Assembly (NCBI RefSeq): GCF_003473485.1
Contig: NC_053042.1
Location: 41,382,762 to 41,446,761, forward strand
Length of the DNA stretch: 64,000 nt
Direction: 5' to 3'
Source of the DNA: Medicago truncatula
Lineage: Eukaryota; Streptophyta; Magnoliopsida; Fabales; Fabaceae
The notes beneath the pieces are model-generated. The model ran no database searches. It was not told the DNA's origin and saw only the letters and a program-made list of their open reading frames with translations. Of this stretch, positions 25,014 to 34,599 are shown one piece after another; within the stretch, counting starts at the first letter, position 1; every line of letters starts with the position of its first letter. Position numbers and translations under genes: made by a program.

Positions 25014-25429
25014 TCGACAACCGATAGAATATGTAAAAAAATATTGTAAAAGACAAAAGCTACAAATTATAATTAACATCAAATAAAATCAATTCTACAA
25101 ACAACCAATTGAGTACTCAAATCAATTATACTTCTTAACATCCAAACATGCCAAAAGAAATGCAACAATTTTGGTGATTTTAAAATTGAAACCAAACATA
25201 GACTTAAGTGGTCTAATGTGGATCACTGTTTAAAATTATTATAAATTTTAATGACATTCGACAATATTATTCACAAATAACAACTCATGACCCATTCATC
25301 TTTACTTATAAGACGATTATTTGATTGATGTCGATTTAATACAAACTACGTATTTATTTTTAGTTAAACTGATATTTCAATCGAAAAATGAGAAGTACCA
25401 AGAGACAATGTTTATTGTCATTGGAATTT

Positions 25430-25545
25430 TAAACTGATCCACTCTTTGAGAGCCCTCTTTGGTACGTCGTGTGCTGAGGAGGTGTCTCTCACTCTCCGTT
25501 AGTGTGATTATATTATTTCATTTTTGTTTCTTAAAAAAAACCGAT
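25430..25545 (+). mobile_element. Probable LINE 3' end fragment
   Basis: The stretch with GGTACGTCGTGTGCTGAGGAGGTG ending in TTTGTTTCTTAAAAAAAA looks like a plant LINE 3' UTR with a short A-tail. No ORF2 sequence remains, and no TSD was confirmed. Confidence 0.4.
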
Positions 25546-25929
25546 CCACTCTAGACAAACTTATTAGCATGGTCCATAATCAAATTTCTCTTGCTTTAAG
25601 TCTAAATGTTGGATATCTCATTCGTCACTGTAATATACTGTATGGAGAAAACATTATGGAGTATTTGAATTATCATTAATCCACAAAGTTAGTCATTCAA
25701 TTGTTTTAAATATATGACAGAAACTGACATAATTGGACTAGTGGAAGATATTAGACTACCACGAGGGTGGCCTTGGCAGTGTGTAGAAGGAGCAATAACA
25801 AATGTTCCATTTTTTTCGAACATCAAATCTTTTACTTCATGGAGCAGCAAGATATTTTAAAATTTATAGGGATCAGTTTGCAAAATTTGAAAACTTTAGA
25901 GACCAATTTACATAATTTTTAAAGAACTA

Positions 25930-26056
25930 CTCCCTCCGGTCCTATTTATAAGATAAAGTTGAGTCAACAACAGTTCATGTATCTGGACTGAATTTTTAAC
26001 CAGATACATTCATTTTTGTTGACCCAAATTTCTCTTATAAATAGGACCGGGGGGAG
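25930..26056. mobile_element. Near-perfect hairpin Stowaway-like MITE, 127 bp
   Basis: Ends are CTCCCTCCGGTCCTATTTATAAG and CTTATAAATAGGACCGGGGGGAG, flanked by TA (25928-25929 and 26057-26058). Pairing continues inward through GTTGAGTCAACAA/TTGTTGACCCAA and ATGTATCTGG/CCAGATACAT, so almost the whole element is one hairpin. Confidence 0.85.
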
Positions 26057-26111
26057 TATAAGAATCAATTCAAGACTCACATTATCCAAAGTAAAAAAGA
26101 AGTTTCAAACT

Positions 26112-26720
26112 CTTATGGTATGTTTGTTTCCACTGATTGTCTAAGAAAGGATACTCCTTAGGAAAGAAAGGTTTTTGAAAACCTTGTTTCCATGGTTTGG
26201 TTCCAATAAAAAAGGGGAAGGAAAGATTGCTTTTTTATGGGCCCCACATCAAAATACCTTCCGCCCAAAATTGCAAAGAAAGTGGAAAGAAGCTTTTCAT
26301 CATAGCAAAAGACTTCTACGCCCTTGCTTTGGATTGTGCACGTTATTGTTTACATCATAATTTAATTTAATTTTTTCAACATAATGTTTTTTACTTCTGA
26401 AAAAAAAAAAACAATGTTTTTATTGGTCTGTTGCGTATTGCATACATTATTTGTAATCCCTTGTATGTATATGATTTTTTTTCTTCATAATTTGCTCTTC
26501 TTTCTTATTCTATTTTCAATTTTAAAATATGAGGATAGTAATGTCATTTTTTAAACACATATCATTCTTTCCTCTCCCTTTCTTTTCACTTTCACTCCTA
26601 CCAAATAACCATAAAATGATATCACTTTCCACAAACTTTCTACTCATTTTCATTCCTTTAACAATCTTTCCTCGTACCTTCTTTCCTTATCCTTTCTTTG
26701 GTCATCCAAACAAACCCTTA
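26112..26720. mobile_element. TIR element, class unresolved
   Basis: The ends TATGGTATGTTTGTTTCCACTGATTG and ...GGTCATCCAAACAAACCCTTA are imperfect inverted repeats that continue into AAGAAAGGA / TCCTTTCTT. The TAAGGGTTTGTTTGG-like terminus resembles hAT ends, but no TSD could be matched. Open frames inside (26175-26360, 26529-26744) are products of the repeat. Confidence 0.5.
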
Positions 26721-26903
26721 GTATTTAAAATTGAGAAGTGCTAGTATTACTCTCTTTTGAACACTCTTTAATACTCACTCTCTTATTGATTTAAATCATT
26801 GTGGATCTACACTTTGAAAATAAAACCCACTAAAAGTGATGGGACAAACATTAATTTCATCCAATAAGAAAGTAAGTGCTAGAGAGAGTGTTCAAAATTA
26901 CAC

Positions 26904-27258
26904 CCATCTAAAAACACTAAGGTGCAAGTTAGCAACCTACACCCACTTGATTATCTATACTCATTTTTATAAGTATTAATAAGGTGCAAGTTAGTAACAT
27001 TCACTAATTTACACCCATTTTCATCGTTTCAAATATTGTTTCTTTAAAAGTTTGTCTTTATTACATGTTTTGTACCTTAAGCATGTCATTGTCGTTTTTG
27101 TTTCTTTTTTTAAGGATCTTTTTTAAGCTAGTTACAAAATTTCCCTTCTATTTAAAATTAATTAGAATATAAACAAAAGAGTGTTTTAGTAAATTATAAG
27201 TCGGTGCAGCTTGCTAACTTGCACCTTAGTATTTTTAGGTGGATGTAAGTTAGCAGCC
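26904..27258. mobile_element. TIR element, class unresolved
   Basis: CTAAAAACACTAAGGTGCAAGTTAGCAA near 26910 is matched in reverse by TTGCTAACTTGCACC...TTTTTAGGTGGA near 27210-27245. A partial repeat of the GGTGCAAGTTAG motif lies at about 26982. The TSD is not clear. Confidence 0.5.
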
Positions 27259-27354
27259 CCCAATTTCCTAAATTTAACTTTCACATATTACTTCATCAAA
27301 TCTGTTCATTATAAGAATTTCAAATTTATTATCAAACAATAAAATATACATTTA

Positions 27355-28940
27355 AAAATTTGAATTACCCTCTTAAATTACATTGTCTCCAAATATTCAT
27401 TCATACAAATACACTTTTTTTGTTTTGATGGATAGATAAATGAAATGGTAAACCACTCAAATACACTTTAATAAGTAATCAAGTGTCTTAACATTTTTCT
27501 AAGTCTAGATTGATGTATTTTTTTAAAAAAAATTGTACATTCAATTAATTAAAAATTAAATTCAAAACACGAATTTAAACAAAAAAAATTTACGTTTGAC
27601 TCATTTATTTGTGTTTTAAGGATACAAATTAGTATTCTTGTATCTCTTGCTATTTCAAATTCATATAAACCCGTCAAATTCATAGTAGACCCACAAAGTG
27701 TAATGAGACTCGTAAATTTTAATCAATAAAAATGAATGTGTTGAAAAATGTGTGTTAAATAGTGAGTTATTAACCCTCATTTAAGCATTATACCATCAGA
27801 AAAACAAAAGTTACTGGTTACTACTATCACACGATCACAAGTTCTTAAATTTATTGACTTGTTTTCTAACAGAACCTACTATCACACAATCACAAGTTCT
27901 TAAATTTATTGACTTGTTTTCTAACCTAACAATAGAAGAGATGTAAAAGAAGTGAAAGACACAAGACAACCACATATTTGGGAGTGAGTATAGGTGTCAA
28001 GAGTAATCAGCTGTTAACTGTCGATTTTCCATTGTATGAAGAGTGGTGTTATTTGAACATCTAATTGTTTGACAACCGAATGAATAACTATATATTTTTT
28101 GTTTATTAATTCCAGCCAAAAATAAAATTTTAAAAAATAATAAAAATAACATGTGGCACCTCACTTAAGTGATGTGGGTGTCACGTCAGCATTGAATTTG
28201 TCAAAATTGATCTAGGAAGCCAAAACTGTAAAAGGGGTAAAATTTAGGGAGTTGGGTTGTAATTTATTTTGTTACGAGGCCAAAACTCCAAAAGAGGTCA
28301 TACTTAGGAGGCTGGTTTGTAGTTCATTTTGTTACGAGGCTAAATCGCAAGATCGTGATACTTAAAAGACTAAAACTGTAATTAAACCAATAATTACATT
28401 AAATTTTTTATATTACCCTCTTAAATTACATTGTCTCAAAAATTTCATTCCTTCAAAATACACTTTTTTTTTTATAGAAGCCACCCAAATGAAGTCTAAT
28501 AAGTATGTAACGTTTCTTTTATGTCTAGATTGAAATTTTAACAATTCATGGGAGATTATGTATAGCAACAAATTATTTAAACACATATTTTTCAACGTAT
28601 TATCTTTTATCAATTGTAATTCTTATAATCCCGTCAAATTTATATTGAACTCATGGTGAGACTCATAGATTTTAATCAATAAAATTGAGTGTATTGAAAA
28701 AATGTGTGTTAAAACTTAAAAGTCTATTGTTAACCTCATTTTAGTATAATGCCATTAGAGAAAAGTTGCTACTTCACAATCACAATTTCGTAAATTTATT
28801 GACTTACTTTTTTAACAGAACAATAGAACAGATGTAAAAGAAAGGAAAGACATAAGACTGCCACGTAAATGGTTGGAGTTGGTATAGGTGTCGAGAGTAG
28901 TCATGTGTTAGATGTTGATTTTCTATTGTATGTGAGAGAT
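27355..28940 (+). repeat. Diverged direct duplication upstream of the ARID-HMG gene
   Basis: Segments at about 27355-28055 and 28400-28940 are direct, diverged copies. Shared landmarks in the same order include TACCCTCTTAAATTACATTGTCT, CCCGTCAAATT, TTTTAATCAATAAAA, GTGTGTTA, AGATGTAAAAGAA and GGTATAGGTGTC-like sequence. The downstream copy directly precedes the ARID-HMG start codon. Between them, about 28140-28400 holds a repeat relative with GGCCAAAACT motifs. Confidence 0.7.
27821..27925 (+). repeat. 55-bp tandem duplication
   Basis: A 50-bp unit starting CTACTATCACACGATCACAA is present at 27821-27870 and again at 27876-27925 with one base changed, separated by AGAAC. It lies inside the upstream copy of the larger duplication, and the downstream copy has only a single equivalent. 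Confidence 0.85.
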
Positions 28941-29024
28941 ATACATAATTCTTTCCATTCCAACAAGTCACCCAAACAACTCAGAAATAGCATAGTGTGT
29001 TTTGGTAGTTTCCTAGCTCAAACA

Positions 29025-32000
29025 ATGGAAGGCAACAAGACTATGGTTCCATCATCATCACCATCAGATACCAAACTCACCAATGGTACTGTTGTGTCCA
29101 ATGATGACTTAGAGATAGAGACCTTCTATGTCAAACTAACTGAAGTTTTGGACTCCTCTGGGTTCAATCTCATGTCTGTTTCTTCAATCAGCTTCTTACT
29201 TTCTGTTTTGCTTTTATTTTTTTTCGTTTGCATTTGCATGAGTGTTGTTACTTGTTTGCATTATGCTATGTTTGGTTTCACAAAAATTGCATGCAGAAAA
29301 AGTCAAGCATTTTTTTTTTTAAATTGGCACTTCCTGCATGTTTGGATATTTGGATTCACGTTAAATTTGTCAAAATAACAGTGACATACTTGATTTTATT
29401 CTCCAATTTGTAGTTTTTGCCACAAATTCATCGACAATCTAAACATGCATTAAGTTGATCCAAACATGCACTAAAAGAAAAAGGAAAAAGTGTGTGTACT
29501 TGTGGACGTTGTTGTGTAAAAGTGTGAGTTATAAGTCCCACATCGGATAAAATAGTGAAGGTTGAATACATTATAAGTAAGAGGACCTTAAATCCTTAGC
29601 CTTAAGGTTTTGGGTAAGAGTGTGGTGTCTCTCTTGCTTGTGTGGTTGTTCAAGCCTCGATGTGGCGGTCGCTCGAGCTCCCCCAATGACCCAACAGTGG
29701 TATCAGAGCCCCATTCGGCGAAGGGTATGATCGAGGCAGCTGGTCCGATTGCGCAAAAAGCAGCAACGGCGGTACAAAGCAGTGTCGGTCCGTTTGCGGA
29801 GAAACCAGCAACGGCGATAGAAGCAAGTAAGAGCTTTAGCTTGAAGGGGGGGCAGGATAAAGTGATGGACTCACACTTGAGGGGGAGTGTTGTTGTGTAC
29901 AAGTGTGAGTTATATGTCCCACATCGGATAAAAATAGTAAAGGTTGAACATCTTATAAGTAAGAGGACCATAAACCCATAGCCTTAAGGTTTTGGGTAAG
30001 AGTGTGGTGTCTCTCTTGCTTGTGTGGTTGTTCAAGCCTCGATGTGGCGGTCGCTCGAGCTCCCCAGTGACCCAACGGTGGATAAAAAAATGTAGTTGGA
30101 GGGGAGACCCCACTAAAGGTCACTTGCTAGTCGTTCTCGGAGATTAGTCATTGGCAAAGCCACCACAAAAGAAAAATCGAGACATGCATTTAGTCATATT
30201 GGTCCTTGAAGCTGAAATGTGTTGTAATTTGTTCCTCTTTAAATCTTTGGTATAAAGAAGGTCACTAGAATAGTAGAATGTGTTACAATTTAGAAAGAAG
30301 AATACTTGCAGTTAGGTTTTAGTCTTAAGAGAGTCTATTGACTTTTCATTTGTGTTGAGTTCAACATGCAGGGAAACATGAAGTGTTATTAACTTCATTT
30401 GTGTTTAGTCTTATGAGATTATTTAGATAAAAAAAATGATGGATAATAAAGGGCATATGACCATGCCCCTCTGTTTCAATTCTACTTGACAGTTTCAATG
30501 TCCGAGAGACAATCTTAGACTTGTACCTCTTTTACTTGGAAGTCACCAGAAGAGGAGGTTTTCACCAGGTATTTGTCCGGTTATTATATGTTCATTTCTC
30601 ATTAATGCATGTGTATATATTTTATATAGCTTCTATTATTTGCATGCACACCAAGTCTATCCATCCAATATGTTGTGTCTATATAATATAAATTAGTCAA
30701 GAGAGGCTTTTAATTAAGTAATTTTCATATGTATTATTATCATATGAATGGTTCAAATTTAATATATTGTTATGGATTCTTTTGACTTTGTCCAGGTTGG
30801 TCTTCAAAACAAATGGACTGAAGTTGTCTCTGCACTGAAATTGGAAGGCAACAATGCAATGTTATCTGCTCAAGTCGAAAAGATCTATGCAACACTTCTA
30901 TACAAATTTGAGAAATTGTACTTCTACAGGTTTCCTCCAACCGGCAGCTCCCAAGGTATCTGAGAGATCAATTTGTGGTTATTTTATGTTGATATCTTGT
31001 TTCATTCCAGCACTTCACTTATATGCTTGATATGTAGATGTTTGGTAGTTTATACATAATGTGATTTTAATTTACAACTAGTAATAGACAAATGCCTTGT
31101 AAAAACCATTGGTCTAGGAGAATGTATTGGATGTGAAATTAAATCACTCGGTGGTGACACAAGTTTTCATCGGATCATTGTATGATGTTTTTATTTTAAG
31201 ATGAAAATGTGTTGTTTAACCTTAATGTCTCCTTTCTTTTCTCCTCACACTTACATTTTGTAAAGGTACGCTTAAAAGGAAGCAGAACTTGCAGAACTCG
31301 ACTACTGGTTTATCTCAATTGATGGCTGATGAAGATACTCTGAAGGTGGCAAAACTGTCCAAGGACTACTCTAGCCAAATGACAGGTTATAACGATTTAA
31401 AATATTTATGCAATGAAAATTTGATTCACTGATTGAATGTAAAAATATTGCACTCAAGTACCAATGAATTAACTAGCTGAATCAAAACTAATATCACAAC
31501 ATAACACAACTTAGAAACTAATTATGATAATCTGAGATTACTAAATTTCCAAAACAGATTTGTTACTTTATGTACTTATTAGCTGCAATGTGGGCATTTG
31601 TTTTCTATAGTAACTCAAGTGATTTGTTAAATGAGTTTAAAGGTGTTTCTTGTGACTTTAGAGGTGCTTATGCTGCAATATTTGGATTCTTATTTAAAGC
31701 AGGAGCCGGCTGTCAAGAACCTCGGGTGCTTCTACAAGCACCCTCAAATGACAAAGAAAAAAAGAAACAAGACAAAGAAAAGAAGAAACGACGAGGTCCT
31801 CCTACCGGACAAAGTGGATATCAAATATTCCTCAAGCATGAGTGTGCTCGATTAAAAGCTCATGATCCTGACATTGATGGCAAAAAAGTCCTACGCATGG
31901 CTGTTGATGCTTGGCAGAAGATGTCTGCCACCGATAAAGAGGTATGATAAATAAAATTGACATAATATCGATAATTGATCAAATGTCGAACAATTTATAT

Positions 32001-32424
32001 TTTTGCAATTAGCCTCTACTTTGTTTGTTTGAAACTTACCATTTCTAATTACTTTTTTATGTAGCCATATGTGGAGGAAAGCAGGAAGATAAAGGAAAAA
32101 CAGAAGGAAGCAATGATCACTGACAATAAACAGAAGAGCACTGAAGATCTTAAGAAGGATGAACAGAAGAGCACTGAAGTTCTTAAGAAGGATGAAAAGA
32201 AGAGCACTCAAGGTCTTAATCTAAAGAAGGATGACAAGATGCCTGGTGTGGATGGTGACGACTATGGTGTAACTTCGCAACCTCTACCAAATTATTCTTT
32301 TGTCAACAATGCAGCTGTGGAGTTGGCTTTCAAAATGACTGAAAAATCACTCAAGGATCCCTTCTTCCCAGTTGATTTGGATACTTATTGTTCGTTAAAT
32401 ATGCTAAATGGGAAATCCAAATGA
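29025..32424 (+). CDS. ARID and HMG-box DNA-binding protein, six exons
   Basis: Exons: 29025-29173, 30493-30568, 30796-30955, 31266-31385, 31703-31941, 32065-32424; 367 aa, GT-AG throughout and in frame. Residues about 30-122 form an ARID domain (LDLYLFYLEVTRRGGFHQV, KWTEVVSALKL, LYKFEKLYFYRFP). A Lys-rich linker KEKKKQDKEKKKRR (186-199) is followed by an HMG box at about 200-265 (GPPTGQSGYQIFLKHECARL, VLRMAVDAWQKMSATDKEPY). The tail has three copies of a KSTEVLKKDE-like unit and then an acidic/hydrophobic end. ARID-HMG proteins are a plant-specific nuclear family (Arabidopsis HMGB9, 10, 11 and 15; about 320-450 aa) that bind AT-rich DNA. The ARID is split by a 1.3-kb intron that carries a complete TRIM. 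The donor of exon 1 (AT|GTCTGT) is weak but is the one found that joins the ARID in frame. The frame is open upstream to another ATG at 28869, so a longer N terminus is possible; 29025 gives a start like the family's. Confidence 0.88.
29507..29696 (+). repeat. TRIM left LTR
   Basis: 190 bp, starting CGTTGTTGTG (TG expected, first base changed) and ending ACCCAACA. It carries the GTCCCACATCGGATAAAA and CTCTCTTGCTTGTGTGG phrases shared with the right copy. Confidence 0.95.
29888..30077 (+). repeat. TRIM right LTR
   Basis: 190 bp, starting TGTTGTTGTG and ending ACCCAACG (last base changed from the usual CA). Several substitutions against the left LTR show that the insertion is not recent. Confidence 0.95.
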
Positions 32425-32560
32425 CTATACTAGCTTTTGGGCAGGTCTCTTTTTTTGGTTTTTGAGGTAATGCTATTGCCTATGCATCCAAGGGTTATCC
32501 CTTTTTTGGACTCAATCAAACCAATTGAAGCAGCAGCAACCAGGTTTGATGCATAGACAG

Positions 32561-32746
32561 CAATGTTCCAAGCCTCTTGCAGTACTAGTGACCAGTGAAG
32601 TATGTATATAAACTATATAGTAAATTAGTAATGGTCCAAGCCTTTTGCACTAGTGACTAGTGAAGTATGTATACAAACTATATATAGCAATGTTCCAAGC
32701 CTCTTGCAGCAGTGACTAGTGAAGTATGTATATAAACTATATATAT
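32561..32746 (+). repeat. Three tandem copies in the ARID-HMG 3' region
   Basis: Units of about 60-68 bp start at 32561, 32629 and 32688 and share TCCAAGCC, AGTGACTAGTGAAGTATGTA and AAACTATATA. They begin about 135 bp after the stop codon and may lie in the 3' UTR. Confidence 0.85.
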
Positions 32747-33449
32747 ATAAACTATAAAAGTTTGTGTTATAATGCAAAAGCTTGTTGGCAATTTGGCATG
32801 GTTACCAAATTCCTTTTGAGAAAATCTACCTTTCTGTTGAACTACAAATAGCATCAATGATCAATGGGACTCCTTTAGGACCACTTTCTTAATTTTGAGA
32901 AGAAAAAGTAGTGTATGATTATTTATTTGAAAGACTTTTTGAAAGATTTTTAAGTTGTTGACAAGTTATTAAAACACTTTGAAATAAAGTCAACTCAATG
33001 CTATAAATCTTCCTGCCTTGATTTTACATGTACCCTTTTGCTACAAACTAGATAACTTTGTGATTGTGAAGATGAGCACCACATTCACAAATTTTCCTTC
33101 TGCCCTCAAACCAGTTTCTTAAAACAATTGGTATGTTGACACCGCTAACCACATGAAGTGTGATTCTTGTAGCATTTCTCTATTTAGCACCACTTTCTAC
33201 AACACCCTTTCCCCTTTCTTCCCTCTTGAAAATGATAAACTTGGGCTCACCACAAGTAGTGCATACATAATAAAACAAAGCCAAGAATGTGACAAAATTA
33301 CAATAGTTAACTTAATGATTGACCTGTATTGAAATTTAAGTCAACTGATCTTAGTATATTTGTATAACAGTATAGAACTTGGCTAGTTCTAAAAAAGAAC
33401 AATATAAAATGCAATTTCAACATCAAATTGATATACTTGTTGTTACTAA

Positions 33450-34049
33450 TTGTTGTGAATTCGGACTCAAAACTCACACCAATATAAACTATGATGTCTG
33501 GAGCAAAGGAAAGTAGTAACCAATATCAAAGTGAACACAAGCAATAATCAACAATAACAGCACCTAGATCTAAATCTAGGAATCAAAGTGAAAAGCACAA
33601 AACCACAAGCAAAAGATAAAGGGGAGAGAAGAGAGGAACAAACACACCAAAGATTGTTGACCAAGTTCGGTCCAACTTGACCTAATCTAGGGGGAGAGAT
33701 TGATCTCTCCAATTCACTATCAACGAGTTCTTACAAAGAGATACAAATGGGTTACAAGAAATTAGCTTTCAACAAGTTCACAAAGAACAACTCTAATTTC
33801 TACCCATTTTCCTAATCTCACCAATGAACAAGACACTCAATGATTTTCACTCACCTAATGTGTTTACAATGTTTTCAAACCCAAGAGAACTCTAATCAAA
33901 GACCCTCAACCTTAAAGTTACCTCATTTGATTTCTCAAGTTTCTCTCTCTTCAAGCTTTACTTCAAAATCTGCAAAGAACACTTATACAGGAGTCTTCTG
34001 TTTTCAATTTTTTTTGAGCATGTATAATGATTTCTACCCTGATGATTAA
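33450..34049. repeat. Probable LTR-retrotransposon-derived sequence
   Basis: The stretch is rich in landmarks familiar from legume LTR repeats (AGTTCGGTCCAACTTGACC, GGGGGAGAGATTGATCTCTCC). It is followed by a copia polyprotein relic. LTR borders could not be set. Confidence 0.4.
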
Positions 34050-34184
34050 GTGGATGATACGTGCATCAAGACAAACAAGGCTTCTGAGCAAGAAAAGACA
34101 AGTGAGCATATGCCTAATGAATCAAAAGAAAAGAAACCCATCAGAATTAGCAAAAAGCCCATTTGGATGAAAGACTATTATTAG
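34050..34184 (+). pseudogene. Ty1/copia polyprotein relic
   Basis: A 44-codon frame ends with the sequence IRISKKPIWMKDYY and a stop. This resembles the linker between integrase and reverse transcriptase in copia polyproteins (R-x-S-x-x-x-K-P-x-W-x-x-D-Y). The flanking integrase and reverse transcriptase are absent. Confidence 0.45.
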
Positions 34185-34446
34185 ATTTAATTTATTAAGT
34201 CAATATTTTATTTGCTAGTTTCCTTTGTAGTTATCTATAGTCAGTAACTACTACTTTCAGTTTAATTGCAGTTTAATTGTAGCAGTTATTGTAATTGTAA
34301 CTTATCACTACTTAATTCACAGATGGTAGTGTATCAGTATGAAAAAGAATCAATTAACTCCTCTTCTCAAAATTCTGGGAGCACCCATTGCGGGACTGTG
34401 TTTTGGTGCAGAAATAATTTTCATAATTTTAAGATATCATGCTCCA

Positions 34447-34555
34447 CCGTAGTTAACTACCGCTGGAGCAATTTTTTTTTTTTTTGTGCTGTATATTTGT
34501 TGGAACGGTAGTTAACTACCGCCGGATAAATTCAATGATAGTTAAGTACCGTCAA
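34447..34555. repeat. Cluster of GTTAACTAC palindromes
   Basis: CGGTAGTTAACTACCG (34506-34521) is a perfect 16-bp palindrome. A near copy lies at about 34448-34462 and a third, degenerate one at about 34537-34550. A related motif occurs at about 17630. Probably parts of a diverged TIR repeat. Confidence 0.6.
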
Positions 34556-34599
34556 GGATAAAAATGTCATTTCAATATGTCAATATGACGTTTTGAATG

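Larger units (their letters stand above)
29507..30077 (+). mobile_element. Complete TRIM retrotransposon in ARID-HMG intron 1
   Basis: Two direct terminal repeats of 190 bp each (29507-29696 and 29888-30077) surround a 191-bp interior. Directly after the left repeat is TGGTATCAGAGCCCC (29698-29712), complementary to the 3' end of initiator tRNA-Met: the primer site. Directly before the right repeat is the polypurine tract GAGGGGGAG (29879-29887). The host duplication GTGGA flanks the whole (29502-29506 and 30078-30082). There are no gag or pol genes, so this is a terminal-repeat retrotransposon in miniature, moved by proteins supplied elsewhere. Open frames seen within it on both strands are non-functional products of the LTR sequence. 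Confidence 0.95.

Noticed and set aside
29588..30113. Open frames of 123, 127 and 67 codons on both strands in the ARID-HMG intron
   Set aside because: They lie in the LTRs and interior of the TRIM and are by-products of its sequence; no domain is present.
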